Source: Arenimonas soli (GTDB lineage: Bacteria; Pseudomonadota; Gammaproteobacteria; Xanthomonadales; Xanthomonadaceae). Taken from it: 64,000 nucleotides of DNA. The notes below the pieces were generated by a model. It did not search any database. It was not told the DNA's origin and worked only from the letters and a program-made list of their open reading frames with translations. The stretch covers positions 62,001 through 126,000 of the forward strand of contig NZ_BMKC01000001.1 of the NCBI RefSeq assembly GCF_014643775.1. Reading direction: 5' to 3'. Of this stretch, positions 25,681 to 35,992 are shown piece after piece; the first letter of the stretch is position 1; each line of letters opens with the position of its first letter. The position numbers were made by a program, and so were the translations under genes.

Positions 25681-26754
25681 TCAGCGGCCCTCCCACTTGA
25701 TCGCGTCGGCGCGCTGGGCTTCCAGGTCGGCCGGCAGTTCGGCGTAGAGGTAGTCGAACATCGCTTCCACCGGCTGCACCTTGGTTTCCAGGTAGGCGTT
25801 GACCTCGATGTCCACCAGCTTTCCGCATTCTTCCTTCCACGCGGCTTCTTCGGCTTCGCTCCAGACGCCTTCGGAAATCAGGAAGGTGCGCAGGCGCGAC
25901 ATCGGTTCGCGTTCCCAGGCGGCCTTGACCTCGGCGTCGTCGCGGTAGCGGCGGGCGTCGTCGGCAGTGGTGTGGTCGGACAGGCGGTAGGTGACCAGTT
26001 CCAGCACGCTGCCGCCGTGGCCGTTGCGGGCGCGCTTGAGCGCGTGGTCCATGGCGGCGCGCACGGCGATGATGTCGTTGCCGTCCACCTGCACGCAGTC
26101 CAGGCCGCCGGCGATGCCCTTCTGGGCCAGGGTCTTGGCGCCGGTCTGGGCCTTGCGCGGCACCGAGATCGCCCAGCCGTTGTTGATGATGCAAAGCACG
26201 AAGGGCAGGGTGTAGGCGCCGGCCGAATTGATGGCGGCGTAGGTGTCGGTCTTGGAGCTGCCGCCGTCGCCGACGCAGGTGACCGCCACCCGCGGTTCGC
26301 CGCGCAGCTTGAACGCCAGCGCGGCCCCGGCCGCATGCAGGCACTGGGTGGCGATGGGCACGCACCAGGGGTAGTCGTGGGGCGGGCCCGAGAAGTCGTT
26401 GCCGCGTTCGTCGCCGCCCCAGTACATCAGCACGTCGCGCGGTTTCACGCCGCGCATGAACTGGGCGCCGTACTCGCGGTAGCTGGGCGCCAGCACGTCG
26501 TCGTACTGCATGGCGCTGCCGATGCCGATGTGCGCGGCCTCATGGCCCAGGCAGCTGGCGTAGGTGCCCAGCTTGCCGGTGCGCTGCAGCGCCACCGACT
26601 TGGTGTCGAAGGTGCGCACCATCAGCATGTGCTTGAACAGCTCGACCAGGTTGCGGCGGTCCTTGGCGAACTCGGGCAGGTCCTCGCGGACCAGCCGGCC
26701 ATCCGGGCCGAGGTACTGGAGGTATTCGATCTCGAAGGTGGCGATCCGGGACAT
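25681..26754 (-). CDS. bkdA1: 2-oxoacid dehydrogenase E1, alpha subunit
   Basis: 357 residues with the thiamine diphosphate motif from GDGG (in CVGDGGSSKTD) to INNGWAISVP, and the regulatory loop YRLSDHTTADDARRYR. LGHEAAHIGIG and SYREYGAQFMRG are typical of the branched-chain rather than the pyruvate form. AAGGA precedes the ATG. First gene of the four-gene operon E1 alpha, E1 beta, E2, VOC. In this group the enzyme provides primers for branched fatty acids, which are abundant in their membranes and in DSF-type signals. Confidence 0.92.
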   Translation of the reverse strand: MSRIATFEIEYLQYLGPDGRLVREDLPEFAKDRRNLVELFKHMLMVRTFDTKSVALQRTGKLGTYASCLGHEAAHIGIGSAMQYDDVLAPSYREYGAQFMRGVKPRDVLMYWGGDERGNDFSGPPHDYPWCVPIATQCLHAAGAALAFKLRGEPRVAVTCVGDGGSSKTDTYAAINSAGAYTLPFVLCIINNGWAISVPRKAQTGAKTLAQKGIAGGLDCVQVDGNDIIAVRAAMDHALKRARNGHGGSVLELVTYRLSDHTTADDARRYRDDAEVKAAWEREPMSRLRTFLISEGVWSEAEEAAWKEECGKLVDIEVNAYLETKVQPVEAMFDYLYAELPADLEAQRADAIKWEGR

Positions 26755-26801
26755 CGTGTCCTTCCGTGGGAAACCTTCCCGATGATAGCCAGCCCCCGGG
26801 T

Positions 26802-26834
26802 CGAAAGCGAAACGGGCGCCCGAAGGCGCCCGTT
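26802..26834 (-). terminator. Intrinsic terminator of the nuclease gene
   Basis: On the minus strand a GC-rich stem AACGGGCGCC/GGGCGCCCGTT with a short TTC loop is followed by TCGCTTTCG, 25 nt after the nuclease stop. It separates the nuclease from the dehydrogenase operon on the same strand. Confidence 0.75.
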
Positions 26835-26858
26835 CGCTGGCGTAGGGTCGTGCGAGGC

Positions 26859-29800
26859 TCAGTGGCCGCCGCGACTCCGCGGCCGGCCGACCACCTTCAC
26901 GCTGGCGCCGTCGGAATCATTGCCGGCGTAGGTGTCGTTGCTGCGCGTGCGCGCCTGGATGTGAAGACCAACCTGGTCCTGCACGGTTTCGCGGCGTGCC
27001 TGCAGGTCGAAACGCAGCAGGTCGAAACCGCCCGGTGCCAGGGCTTCTTCGCGGCCACAGGCCAGGCGGCTGCCGTCGCCGTCGGCGACCGGCGCATCGC
27101 ACAGCCAGCCTTCGGCGTGCACCGCCAGCAGCTGGTCCGGACGCGCGTCGAGGTGGACGACCAGTTCCGGTCGCAGGGCGCGGGACTGGCCCAGGTTGCC
27201 CACCAGCGCCAGGAAGGGCGCACGCTGGCCATCGTGTACCGGCACGAACGGGCCAGCCACCAGCACCGCCAGGTCGGCGTCGAGGAAGGCCGGCACCACC
27301 AGGTCGGCCACCAGCGGATCGTGGTCGGAACTGCGCACCGGCACGGTCGGGTCCGCGGCCAGGTCGGCGGCGAAGTCGCTGTTGACGCGGGCGTGGTAGA
27401 GCGTGGCTTCAGTGGCTTCGAGCACGGCCTGGTTCACCAGCGCGTGGTCCAGGTTCTGGGCATTGCCCTCGAACACGTAGGAATAACGCTGGTCCACCGG
27501 GCGGGTGCCGATCAGGTTCACCAGCGGGCGGGTGACCGCGCTCTGGCCGGCCAGCAGCACTTCGTCGGCGGGCGCCGGCGTGCCGGCGATGATGCCCATC
27601 ACGTCCACGTAGCCGTCGCTGAACTCGAAGGCGTTGAAATCGCCGACCAGCACCAGCGGCATGGCCGGGTCGGCCTGCTGGATCGATTCGACCAGCTGCG
27701 ACAGGCGTTCGGCCTGCTGCTTGCGCTTCTCGCGCGAGCGGTTGCCGACCGTGCCCCACTGGGCGTTGGACGAGAGGTTGTTGGTGTCGAGCAGCGACAG
27801 GTTGTGGTTGAGCAGCACCTGCACCGGGAACTGGCGGCCGTTGCCGTCGTTGACCCGGGCGTCGAGCTGCAGCGGCGGGCGGTCGAACAGGCGCAGGCTG
27901 GGGTTGATGCTGCCGTCGGGCGCGACCAGCGGCTCACCCACGAAGTGTTCGACCACGCCACGCACCTCGACCCGCGGCTGGCCGTCGGCCACCGGCGCCG
28001 TCTTCACCAGGTAGCCCAGGCGCTGGCTGCCGCTGGTGGACAGCAGGTAGGCCTCGTAGGCCGGGTTGTCCGGGCAGTTGTCGAACTCGTCCTCGTTGAT
28101 GGCGCGCGCCAGGCGGCGGGCGGTTTCGAGGTTGCCGATCTCGACCAGGCCGACCACGTCCGGCGTGCGCAGGTACTGGCAGAACACGTCCGTCAGCTTG
28201 GCCAGGCGGTCGAGCGGCACCGATTCACCGCCGCTGAGGTTCTGGATGTTGTAGCTGGCGATGCGCACCGCGCCTTCCTCGACGGCGGGCACCGCGGCGA
28301 CCAGGGCGCCGCCGGCGCTGGTGGTCGCATCGCGCTGGCCCAGCAGCAGGGTGAAGTCGCCGCGGTCGTAGTACAGGATGCCTTCCATGCCCTGCACCGA
28401 CGCGCCGGCATCGAGGTTGAAGGCGCTGCCGCCTTCCAGGCCCAGGCTTTCGACGCGCAGGCGCTCGGGGTTGCGGTCGAACACCGGGATGGCGTTGCCC
28501 GGGGGCAGCGGCACGGCGTCGAGCGCGGCGATGCCGGGCTCGCGCACCGGGCGCGGCACGCCGGGCAGGGTGACGTGGAAGTCGCCGAAGCCGTTGGTCG
28601 GACCGACCACGGTCGCGGCCGGCAGCACCACGCGCATGCCCTGGTAACGGCCCAGGGCGTCCAGCGCGACGGTCGGCGCCAGCACGGTGTCGTCGATCAC
28701 CACCGGCGCCGGCAGCGCCTGGCCGGTGGCCAGCACGGTCAGGCTGGCCCAATTGAGCTGGGTCAACGGGTAGCCATGCGGCGTGCGGGAGAACTCGCTC
28801 ACCCGGCCCGCCACGCGCACCCGGTTGCCCACGGCGGCGTCGGCCGGCGGCGGGGCGGAGGTGAACACGAACACGCCTTCGGCGGTGGCCGGGTCGCCGT
28901 CGTCTTCGCCCGGCGCGCTCTGGATGAAGTAGCCGTTGCCGCGGCGCGCGGTGACGATGCCTTCGGTCACCACCTCGGTGCCCACCGGCAGCGGCGAGCC
29001 GATGCCCTGGCCCTGGATGCCGGCGATGCCGACGCGGATGGCGACCGACAGGTTGATCGTGCCGGCGCCGCTGCGGCCCTGGTCGTCGGCGACCTGCACC
29101 GGCAGGGACTTCGGGCCGGGCGAAGTGCCTGGCGCGACGGTGCCGGCCCAGGTGAATTCAAGGTCGTTGGCCACGAGGTCGCCGCTCAGTCCGTCGTCGC
29201 GGAAGGCCTGGCCGGCGCTGCCGCCGATGGCTTCAAGGTCGGCGCTGACCACCAGGCCGGTGCTGGCCGGGTTGGCGCCGGGCGTCACCTGCACGGTCAG
29301 CACCGTGTCGTCGCCGGCGGCCAGGCTGGCCGGGCTGGCGCTGCCGGTGGCGGTCGGGTCGGTGGGCTGGGGCGTGCCGCCGCAATTCGTGGCGTGGCTG
29401 CCCAGGCCGTCGAAGGTGTCCTGGGCGTAGCCTTCCCATTCCAGGGCCGGGTCGAAGGCATCGTCGGGCGTGGTGTCGCCGGCGCAGACCGTGGCCAGGC
29501 GGCGCAGGGTGTTGTCGGCGGTGGAAACCAGGCCGCTGCCCCACTGGCTGCCGGGGTCGACCCCGACCTGGCCCAGCGAGTCGACCACCGGGCCGGCGCT
29601 GCCGCCTCGGCGCAGCACGATGGCGTCGTCGCCGTTGAACCAGGTGCCGCCGGTCTGGTCGGCCTGCGCCAGGATGGCGGCCGTCGCGGACGCGGGCGCC
29701 AGCACGTAGACGTCGCCGTCGGCCAGCGTGCCCGACAGGGCCAGCGTGGTTCCGGGGCTGGTATTGCCGTTGAAGTAGAACTGCAGCGTGTAGCCGCCGG

Positions 29801-29966
29801 CGGACAGGTCCACCGGGGCGCCGGTGCCGTTGTGGATCTCGACGGCCTTGTTGTTGCTGCTGCCTTCGATGACTTCGGAGATCAGCAGGTCGGCGGTGGC
29901 CGCCTGGGCGGCCAGCGGCAGGAAGAGCAGCGCACAAAGGGCGTGCAGGCGCGGATGATGGCGCAT
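26859..29966 (-). CDS. Extracellular endonuclease of the ExeM/NucH type
   Basis: 1035 residues with a signal peptide ([16 protein letters not shown]). Residues 25-195 are a lamin-tail domain ([20 protein letters not shown]), which ends with a Cys near NCGG. A beta-rich region with an OB-like domain follows ([14 protein letters not shown]). From about residue 560 comes an endonuclease/exonuclease/phosphatase domain: [29 protein letters not shown] and the catalytic [11 protein letters not shown]. The last 130 residues form another beta domain. Secreted nucleases of this type degrade extracellular DNA for phosphate or biofilm remodelling. It is monocistronic with its own terminator. No sortase-like or type-IX tail is evident. 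Confidence 0.92.
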   Translation of the reverse strand: MRHHPRLHALCALLFLPLAAQAATADLLISEVIEGSSNNKAVEIHNGTGAPVDLSAGGYTLQFYFNGNTSPGTTLALSGTLADGDVYVLAPASATAAILAQADQTGGTWFNGDDAIVLRRGGSAGPVVDSLGQVGVDPGSQWGSGLVSTADNTLRRLATVCAGDTTPDDAFDPALEWEGYAQDTFDGLGSHATNCGGTPQPTDPTATGSASPASLAAGDDTVLTVQVTPGANPASTGLVVSADLEAIGGSAGQAFRDDGLSGDLVANDLEFTWAGTVAPGTSPGPKSLPVQVADDQGRSGAGTINLSVAIRVGIAGIQGQGIGSPLPVGTEVVTEGIVTARRGNGYFIQSAPGEDDGDPATAEGVFVFTSAPPPADAAVGNRVRVAGRVSEFSRTPHGYPLTQLNWASLTVLATGQALPAPVVIDDTVLAPTVALDALGRYQGMRVVLPAATVVGPTNGFGDFHVTLPGVPRPVREPGIAALDAVPLPPGNAIPVFDRNPERLRVESLGLEGGSAFNLDAGASVQGMEGILYYDRGDFTLLLGQRDATTSAGGALVAAVPAVEEGAVRIASYNIQNLSGGESVPLDRLAKLTDVFCQYLRTPDVVGLVEIGNLETARRLARAINEDEFDNCPDNPAYEAYLLSTSGSQRLGYLVKTAPVADGQPRVEVRGVVEHFVGEPLVAPDGSINPSLRLFDRPPLQLDARVNDGNGRQFPVQVLLNHNLSLLDTNNLSSNAQWGTVGNRSREKRKQQAERLSQLVESIQQADPAMPLVLVGDFNAFEFSDGYVDVMGIIAGTPAPADEVLLAGQSAVTRPLVNLIGTRPVDQRYSYVFEGNAQNLDHALVNQAVLEATEATLYHARVNSDFAADLAADPTVPVRSSDHDPLVADLVVPAFLDADLAVLVAGPFVPVHDGQRAPFLALVGNLGQSRALRPELVVHLDARPDQLLAVHAEGWLCDAPVADGDGSRLACGREEALAPGGFDLLRFDLQARRETVQDQVGLHIQARTRSNDTYAGNDSDGASVKVVGRPRSRGGH

Positions 29967-30117
29967 GGTATGGAGCCTCGGAGGTGGGTCGGAGCTGCCG
30001 GCCAGTCCGGGCTACCCCCTGGGGGGTCCCCTGCCGAACTGTGACAGAAGCCGCAGTTTATATCGGAAAATGCTGCGATCGCATGACAGACTTCCCCTTT
30101 CGCCGCCGGACCCCGCC

Positions 30118-30978
30118 ATGACCCAGCCCCCCAACCAACGAGCCCTGGAGCAGGGCATCACCACCGACCTGCGTGACCGCCTGACCTACGGCGGCTACCT
30201 GCAGCTCGATACCCTGCTGTCGGCACAGAAGCCCCTGTCGGACCCGCCCCACCACGACGAGATGCTGTTCATCGTCCAGCACCACGTGTCCGAGCTGTGG
30301 CTGAAGCTGCTGATCCACGAACTGCGGGCGGCCCTGGCCTGCCTGCAGAACGACGAACTGGGCCCGATGCAGAAGATCCTGGCCCGGGTGAAGCAGGTGC
30401 AGCGCCAGCTGACCGAGATGTGGTCGGTGCTCGAGACCCTGACCCCGGCCGACTACCTGCAGTTCCGCGACATCCTGGGCCCGGCCTCGGGCTTCCAGTC
30501 GCTGCAGTACCGGCTGGTGGAGTTCCTGCTGGGCAACAAGAACGCCGACATGGTGAAGGTGTTCTCGCACGACCCCGACGCCACCGCGCAGCTGGAGGCC
30601 GTGCTCAACGCGCCCAGCCTCTACGACGAGTTCCTGCGCCACCTGCACCGCAAGGGCTACGCCATCCCGGCCGGCTGCGTCGAGCGCGACTGGTCGAAGC
30701 CGCACGAGCGCGAGCCCGGCCTGGTGCCGGTGTTCAAGGCCATCTACGAGGACACCGACACCCACTGGGAGGCCTATGCCACCTGCGAACAGCTGGTGGA
30801 CGTGGAGGCCAGCTTCCAGTTCTGGCGCTTCCGGCACATGAAGACGGTCGAGCGCATCATCGGCTACCGGCGGGGCACCGGCGGCAGTTCCGGGGTGGGC
30901 TTTCTCAAGCAAGCGCTTGAACTAACCTTCTTCCCGGAGCTGTTCGAGGTGCGCACCGTGCTGGGCCAGCCGGGCTGA
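30118..30978 (+). CDS. kynA: Tryptophan 2,3-dioxygenase
   Basis: A 286-residue haem enzyme that opens the indole ring of tryptophan to N-formylkynurenine. Family signatures include [55 protein letters not shown] and [13 protein letters not shown], where the His is the proximal haem ligand, followed by [13 protein letters not shown]. Length and motifs are complete. Start at ATG 30118 fits the family N-terminus. No other kynurenine-pathway gene lies nearby; two transporters follow on the same strand. Confidence 0.95.
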   Translation: MTQPPNQRALEQGITTDLRDRLTYGGYLQLDTLLSAQKPLSDPPHHDEMLFIVQHHVSELWLKLLIHELRAALACLQNDELGPMQKILARVKQVQRQLTEMWSVLETLTPADYLQFRDILGPASGFQSLQYRLVEFLLGNKNADMVKVFSHDPDATAQLEAVLNAPSLYDEFLRHLHRKGYAIPAGCVERDWSKPHEREPGLVPVFKAIYEDTDTHWEAYATCEQLVDVEASFQFWRFRHMKTVERIIGYRRGTGGSSGVGFLKQALELTFFPELFEVRTVLGQPG

Positions 30979-31039
30979 GGCATCCGGCCGGGCGGGCTGC
31001 TAGTCTTCGGGCCTTGTCCGACGACCGCCCGGAGCCACC

Positions 31040-32623
31040 ATGAACGAAGCCAACCCGCCCGATCTCGCCAAGCGCGGCTGGATCACCCGCAGCCTCGACC
31101 TGGTCGAACGCCTGGGCAACAAGCTGCCCGACCCGGCGGTGCTGTTCCTGATCCTGATGCTGGTCACCTGGGCGGTGTCGGCGCTGATGTCGAACATGGC
31201 CTTTTCCGAGATCGACCCGCGCAGCGGCGACCCGGTGCAGATCGTCAACCTGCTCAGCGGCACCAGCCTGACCGCCTTCATGGCCAGCATGGTCAATACC
31301 TTCGTCACCTTCGCGCCCCTGGGCGTGGTGCTGGTGGCGATGCTGGGCCTGGGCGTGGCCGAGCACACCGGCTTCATCAACGCGGCGCTGCGGGCGATGC
31401 TGGGCGTGACCCCGAAGATGCTGCTGACCCCGGCCCTGATCGGCGTCGGCGTGCTCAGCCACGTGGCGGTGGACGCCGGCTACGTGCTGGTGATCCCGCT
31501 GGGCGCGGTGATCTTCTACGCCGCCGGCCGGCATCCGCTGGCGGGCATCGCGGCGGCCTTCGCCGGCGTGTCCGGCGGCTTCTCGGCCACCTTCATCGTG
31601 CCCTCCAGCCTCGACCCGCTGCTGGCCGGCCTGACCCAGGCGGCCGCGCAGCTGATCGACCCGGCCTACGAGGTCAACCCGCTCAACAACTACGTCTTCA
31701 CCACCAGCTCGACGGTGCTGATCATGCTGGTCGGCTGGTTCCTCACCGACAAGGTGATTGAACCGCGGCTCAAGGCCACGCCGGTGGACGGCGACGTCAG
31801 CGAAATGCCGACCATGAGCCCGCTCAAGCCGGAGGAACGCAAGGGCCTGGTCTGGGCGATGGTGGCGATGGCCATCGCCATCGCGCTGTTCGTGCTGACC
31901 CTGCTGCCGGCCGGCACGCCCTGGGGCGCCGACCCGGCCACCCTGGCCCCGGGCACGCACCCGCTGCTGGCCTTCACCGCGCCGCTGATGCGCTCGATCG
32001 TCGGCCTGATCTTCATCTTCTTCCTTATCCCGGGCGTCGTTTACGGCTATGTCTCGGGCACGGTGAAGACCCACCGCGACGTCATCGCCGGCATGGCCAA
32101 GGCGATGTCGGGCATGGGCTATTACATCGTGATGGCGTTTTTCGCCGCGCAGTTCATCTACGCCTTCGGCCAGTCGAACCTGGGCGTGCTGATGGCGATC
32201 AAGGGCGCCAACCTGCTGCAGGCCATGGGCCTGCCGATGGCGCTTACCCTGGTGGGCATCGTGCTGCTGTCGGGTTTCGTCAATCTGATGGTCGGCTCGG
32301 CCTCGGCCAAGTGGGCGCTGATCGGCGCGATCATGGTGCCGATGCTGATGCAGCTTGGCGTGTCCCCGGACCTGACCCAGGCCGCCTACCGCGTCGGCGA
32401 CAGCTCGACCAACATCATCACGCCGCTGCTGCCGTATTTCCCGCTGATCGTGGTGTTCTGCCAGAAGTACGTGAAGGGCGCCGGCGTCGGCACCCTGCTG
32501 GCGATGATGCTGCCGTATTCGATCACCCTGCTGGTGGTCTGGACCGCCTTCCTGATCGGCTTCTGGGCCCTGGGCATCCCGCTGGGCGTGGGCTCGAGCT
32601 TCACCTACCCCGCAGGCGGCTGA
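31040..32623 (+). CDS. AbgT-family transporter
   Basis: A 527-residue membrane protein with about eleven to thirteen hydrophobic segments. AbgT signatures are NKLPDPAVLFLILM near the start, GLGVAEHTGFINAALRAML, the hairpin region GGFSATFIVPSSLDPLLAG, and the second hairpin near VNLMVGSASAKWALIGAIMVPM followed by GDSSTNIITPLLPY. Members import p-aminobenzoyl-glutamate or export sulphonamides, driven by ion gradients. GGAG lies 5 nt before the ATG. It may be co-transcribed with kynA, 61 nt upstream; the substrate cannot be set from sequence. Confidence 0.9.
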   Translation: MNEANPPDLAKRGWITRSLDLVERLGNKLPDPAVLFLILMLVTWAVSALMSNMAFSEIDPRSGDPVQIVNLLSGTSLTAFMASMVNTFVTFAPLGVVLVAMLGLGVAEHTGFINAALRAMLGVTPKMLLTPALIGVGVLSHVAVDAGYVLVIPLGAVIFYAAGRHPLAGIAAAFAGVSGGFSATFIVPSSLDPLLAGLTQAAAQLIDPAYEVNPLNNYVFTTSSTVLIMLVGWFLTDKVIEPRLKATPVDGDVSEMPTMSPLKPEERKGLVWAMVAMAIAIALFVLTLLPAGTPWGADPATLAPGTHPLLAFTAPLMRSIVGLIFIFFLIPGVVYGYVSGTVKTHRDVIAGMAKAMSGMGYYIVMAFFAAQFIYAFGQSNLGVLMAIKGANLLQAMGLPMALTLVGIVLLSGFVNLMVGSASAKWALIGAIMVPMLMQLGVSPDLTQAAYRVGDSSTNIITPLLPYFPLIVVFCQKYVKGAGVGTLLAMMLPYSITLLVVWTAFLIGFWALGIPLGVGSSFTYPAGG

Positions 32624-32631
32624 AACTGAAC

Positions 32632-32663
32632 GGCGGCGCCGGCGTTTGACGCCGGCCGCCGCC
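32632..32663 (+). other. GC-rich hairpin between the AbgT and POT transporter genes
   Basis: GGCGGCGCCGGCGT and ACGCCGGCCGCCGCC can pair over about 14 bp with one bulge and a TTG loop, 9 nt after the AbgT stop. No T-run follows, so it may stabilise the 3' end or be a weak terminator. Confidence 0.45.
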
Positions 32664-32721
32664 ACCGGTTACACCTTCGCGCCTTGTTTCACTTTGATTA
32701 CCCAGGGGAGTAAGCAACCAA

Positions 32722-34299
32722 GTGGCCACCCATCCGACTACCGCCGAAGGGAAAACCTTCCTCGGCCACCCGCGCGGACTGTACGTCCTGTTCTTCGCCG
32801 AAATGTGGGAGCGCTTCTCCTACTACGGCATGCGCGCGCTGCTGATCTTCTACCTCGTCAAGCACTGGCTTTACAGCGAGGAAGAATCTTCGATCATCTA
32901 TGGCGCCTACACCGCGCTGGTGTACATCACGCCGGTGCTGGGTGGTTACCTGGCCGACCGTTACCTGGGCCAGCGCAAGGCCGTGCTCTACGGCGCCGTG
33001 CTGCTGACCATCGGCCACAGCCTGATGGCCATCGAAGGCAGCGGTGGCCAGGACAGCTGGGCCATCAACTGGTTCTGGCTGGCGCTGAGCTTCATCATCG
33101 TCGGCTCGGGTTTCCTCAAGGCCAACATCTCGGTGATCGTCGGCCAGCTGTACCCGCGCACCGACCTGCGCCGCGATTCGGCGTACACGATCTTCTACAT
33201 GGGCATCAACCTGGGTGCCGCCCTGGGCGCGATCATCGCCGGCTGGCTGGGTGAAACCTACGGCTGGGCCTACGGCTTCGGCGCCGCCGGCCTGGGCATG
33301 CTGCTGGGCCTGATCGTGTTCGTGATCGGCAAGCCGGCCCTGATGGGCAAGGGCGAAGCCCCGGACCCCGTGCGCCTGGCCAATCGCACCGCCGGCCTGA
33401 GCATGGAATGGTGGCTGTACCTGGTGGGCATCGGCGGCGTCGGCCTGGTCTGGGTGCTTATCCAGTACCAGCACCTGGTGGGTTTCCTGCTGATGGGAGC
33501 CGGCGCGATCCTGGTGGCCTACGTGCTGTTCACCGCGGTGTTCAAGCTGCCGGCACACGACCGTGACCGCATCTTCGCGGCCATGTACCTGATCTTCGGC
33601 TCGGTCCTGTTCTGGGCCCTGTTCGAACAGGCGGGTTCGTCGCTGAACCTGTTCACCGACAGCTCGGTCGACCGCAACCTGCTGGGCTACGAAGTGCCGG
33701 CCTCGATGTTCCAGTCCATCAACGCGATCTACATCGTGCTGCTGGGCCCGGTCTTCGCGGGTCTTTGGCTGTTCCTGGGCCGTCGTGGCCTGGAGCCCTC
33801 GTCGCCGGCCAAGTTCGGCCTGGGCGTCATCCAGCTCGGCGCGGGCTTTCTGGTGCTGGTCGCCGGCTCCGCCGCGATCTACGAGGGTGGCATGACGCCC
33901 GTGCTGTTCATCTTCCTGATCTACCTGCTGCACACGACCGGCGAACTGTGCCTGTCGCCGGTGGGCCTGTCGGCGATGAACCGGCTGTCGCCGGCGCACC
34001 TGGCCAGCCTGATCATGGGCACCTGGTTCTTCGCCTCGGCCTCGGGCAACTTCGTCGCCGGCCTGATTTCCGCGGCGACGGGCGCGGAAGGCGTGGACAA
34101 CGCCGGTCCCGAGCGCGTGCTCGAGGTCTACACGACGGTCGGTTGGGTCGCCGTGGGCGTGGGCGTGTTCATGGTGGTGATCGCACCGCTGGTCAAGAAG
34201 CTGATGCACCTCGATACGCTGAAGGATTTCGAGGACGACGTGCCGGGCCAGGCCGAGATCGGCGAGCCGCAGGCGGGTGGTACGCATCCGAAGGGCTGA
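32722..34299 (+). CDS. POT/PTR2-family proton-dependent peptide transporter
   Basis: A 525-residue major-facilitator protein starting at GTG 32722, with AGGGGAG about 11 nt upstream. The POT signature ExxERFxYYG is exact in EMWERFSYYGMRALLIFY, and the second motif GGYLADRYLGQRKAVLYG follows. The later motif FILIYLLHTTGELCLSPVG appears as FIFLIYLLHTTGELCLSP. Such carriers import di- and tripeptides with protons. A UUCG-loop terminator ends the unit. Its place beside amino-acid catabolism genes fits a peptide-feeding lifestyle. Confidence 0.93.
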   Translation: MATHPTTAEGKTFLGHPRGLYVLFFAEMWERFSYYGMRALLIFYLVKHWLYSEEESSIIYGAYTALVYITPVLGGYLADRYLGQRKAVLYGAVLLTIGHSLMAIEGSGGQDSWAINWFWLALSFIIVGSGFLKANISVIVGQLYPRTDLRRDSAYTIFYMGINLGAALGAIIAGWLGETYGWAYGFGAAGLGMLLGLIVFVIGKPALMGKGEAPDPVRLANRTAGLSMEWWLYLVGIGGVGLVWVLIQYQHLVGFLLMGAGAILVAYVLFTAVFKLPAHDRDRIFAAMYLIFGSVLFWALFEQAGSSLNLFTDSSVDRNLLGYEVPASMFQSINAIYIVLLGPVFAGLWLFLGRRGLEPSSPAKFGLGVIQLGAGFLVLVAGSAAIYEGGMTPVLFIFLIYLLHTTGELCLSPVGLSAMNRLSPAHLASLIMGTWFFASASGNFVAGLISAATGAEGVDNAGPERVLEVYTTVGWVAVGVGVFMVVIAPLVKKLMHLDTLKDFEDDVPGQAEIGEPQAGGTHPKG

Positions 34300-34321
34300 A
34301 CCACGGACGCGGATTGGAAAG

Positions 34322-34348
34322 ACGGGGCCTTCGGGCCCCGTTTTCTTT
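34322..34348 (+). terminator. Intrinsic terminator shared by convergent genes
   Basis: Stem ACGGGGCC/GGCCCCGT with a TTCG tetraloop, then TTTTCTTT on the plus strand. It ends the POT transporter transcript. On the minus strand the same stem is followed by CTTTCC, so it may also serve the MarR gene weakly. Confidence 0.85.
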
Positions 34349-34359
34349 CCGGCGTCGGG

Positions 34360-34812
34360 CTAGTCGCGGGTGGCGGCTTCGCGCTCTTCGACGCGGGTGA
34401 GCAGGCGGTCGAGGGTGGCGCGTTCGTCGGTGTCCAGGCCTTCGAGCAGCCGGCGCTGGTAGGCCAGGGCCATCGGCGCCACGTCCTCGTAGATGGCCCG
34501 GCCGGCCGGGCTGAGCCGCAGCACGGACCGGCGGCGGTCGCCGCCGTGGGTGTCGCGTTCGATCCGGCCCGCGGCCTGCAGGCTGGCCACGGCGCGGCTG
34601 ACGGCGACCTTGTCCATGGCCGTGCGTTCGGCCACTTCCCGGGCCGACAGGTCGTCGCGCCGGCCCAGCACGGCCAGCACCCGCCATTCGGTGATGCCCA
34701 GGCCGAAGCGGTCGGCGTAGAGCCGGGCGATGTCCTGGCTGATGCGGTTCGACAGCACCGACAGCCGGTAGGGCAGGAAATGCTCCAGGTCCAGGATGTC
34801 GCGTTCAGGCAT
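34360..34812 (-). CDS. MarR-family regulator of tyrosine degradation (inferred)
   Basis: A 150-residue winged-helix protein with the MarR pattern: ISQDIARLYADRFGLGITEWRVLAVL, the recognition helix in TAMDKVAVSRAVASLQAAG, and the wing DRRRSVLRLSPAG. It is divergent from hppD-hmgA, and a 20-bp palindrome lies in the 82-nt gap between them. By position it should repress both its own gene and the tyrosine operon, with an aromatic intermediate such as homogentisate as a likely inducer, but the ligand is only a guess. Confidence 0.88.
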   Translation of the reverse strand: MPERDILDLEHFLPYRLSVLSNRISQDIARLYADRFGLGITEWRVLAVLGRRDDLSAREVAERTAMDKVAVSRAVASLQAAGRIERDTHGGDRRRSVLRLSPAGRAIYEDVAPMALAYQRRLLEGLDTDERATLDRLLTRVEEREAATRD

Positions 34813-34832
34813 TGCGGCGGCGCACCTTGCAA

Positions 34833-34852
34833 ATGGTTTCAGATGAAACTAT
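34833..34852. promoter_or_regulatory. Palindromic operator between the MarR gene and hppD
   Basis: ATGGTTTCA-GA-TGAAACTAT: two 9-bp half-sites with one mismatch and a 2-bp centre. Size and symmetry fit a MarR dimer site. It lies 21 nt from the MarR start and 43 nt from the hppD start, so one bound dimer could block both divergent promoters. The stretch is markedly AT-richer than its surroundings. Confidence 0.7.
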
Positions 34853-34894
34853 AACGGACGCCTTCCCCATGCAAGCGGCAAGCCGGAGGTTCCT

Positions 34895-35980
34895 ATGAGC
34901 GCACAACCCAACCTGGGCATGCAGCCCACCACCTTCGAAAACCCGATGGGCATCAACGGCTTCGAATTCGTCGAGTTCGCCGCCCCGGCCGATCGTGGCG
35001 AAGCGATGGCGCAATACCTGCGCAACCTGGGCTTCACCGCCATTGCGAAGCACACGAGCCGTCCGATCACCCTGTATCGCCAGGGCACCATCAACTTCCT
35101 GCTCAACGAATCGCCTGATTCCTTCGCCTCGGATTTCGCGGCCCAGCACGGCCCCTCGGCCTGCGGCTTCGCCATCCGCTTCAAGCAGCCCTCGGGCGAG
35201 GTGCTCAAGCACGTGCTGGCCAACGGCGGCGAGCGCCAGGACCACCGCGCCGACACCCGCGCCGTGGACGCGCCGGTGGTCAAGGGCATCGGCGACTGCA
35301 TGCTGTACCTGGTCGACGACGGCCGCGACGACCTGTACGCCGACTTCGCGCCGATCCCGGGCGTGGACCAGCACCCCAAGGGTTTTGGCCTGACCTTCAT
35401 CGACCACCTGACCCACAACCTGTTCATGGGCAACATGCAGAAGTGGTCGGACTACTACGAGAAGCTGTTCAACTTCCGCGAGATCCGCTACTTCGACATC
35501 AAGGGCGCCAAGACCGGCCTGCTGTCGAAGGCCATGACCGCGCCCGACGGCGTGGTGCGCATCCCGCTCAACGAGTCGAGCGACGAGAAGAGCCAGATCA
35601 ACGAATACCTGCGTGAGTACAAGGGCGAGGGCATCCAGCACATCGCGCTGTTCACCGACGACATCTACAGCTCGGTGGAGGCCATGCACCAGGCCGGCGT
35701 GAAGTTCCTGGACACCCCCGACACCTACTTCGACGTCATCGACCAGCGCATCCCCGAGCACGGCGAAGACGTCGCCCGCCTGCGCAAGAACAGCATCCTG
35801 ATCGACGCCGACCCGGAAACCAAGCAGCGCAAGCTGCTGCAGATCTTCACCCAGAACGCGTTCGGCCCGATCTTCTTCGAGATTATCCAGCGCAAGGGCA
35901 ACGAAGGCTTCGGCGAGGGCAACTTCCAGGCCCTGTTCGAATCCATCGAACGCGACCAGATGCGCCGCGGCGTGCTCTGA
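34895..35980 (+). CDS. hppD: 4-Hydroxyphenylpyruvate dioxygenase
   Basis: A 361-residue Fe(II) enzyme that turns 4-hydroxyphenylpyruvate into homogentisate. Two VOC domains are present; the metal site is in the C-terminal one: the first His in FIDHLTHNL, the second in GIQHIALFTDD and the Glu in PIFFEIIQRKGNEGFGEGN. The C-terminal gating helix FESIERDQMRRGVL is complete. CCGGAGG precedes the ATG. First gene of the tyrosine operon, followed after 12 nt by hmgA. Confidence 0.96.
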   Translation: MSAQPNLGMQPTTFENPMGINGFEFVEFAAPADRGEAMAQYLRNLGFTAIAKHTSRPITLYRQGTINFLLNESPDSFASDFAAQHGPSACGFAIRFKQPSGEVLKHVLANGGERQDHRADTRAVDAPVVKGIGDCMLYLVDDGRDDLYADFAPIPGVDQHPKGFGLTFIDHLTHNLFMGNMQKWSDYYEKLFNFREIRYFDIKGAKTGLLSKAMTAPDGVVRIPLNESSDEKSQINEYLREYKGEGIQHIALFTDDIYSSVEAMHQAGVKFLDTPDTYFDVIDQRIPEHGEDVARLRKNSILIDADPETKQRKLLQIFTQNAFGPIFFEIIQRKGNEGFGEGNFQALFESIERDQMRRGVL

Positions 35981-35992
35981 CCGGAGCCCGGC

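Noticed and set aside
26766-30044. A 1092-codon open frame on the plus strand opposite the nuclease
   Set aside because: It is low-complexity Gly/Val/Ala/Gln-rich and has no motif; the minus strand encodes a complete signal peptide, lamin-tail domain and nuclease domain.
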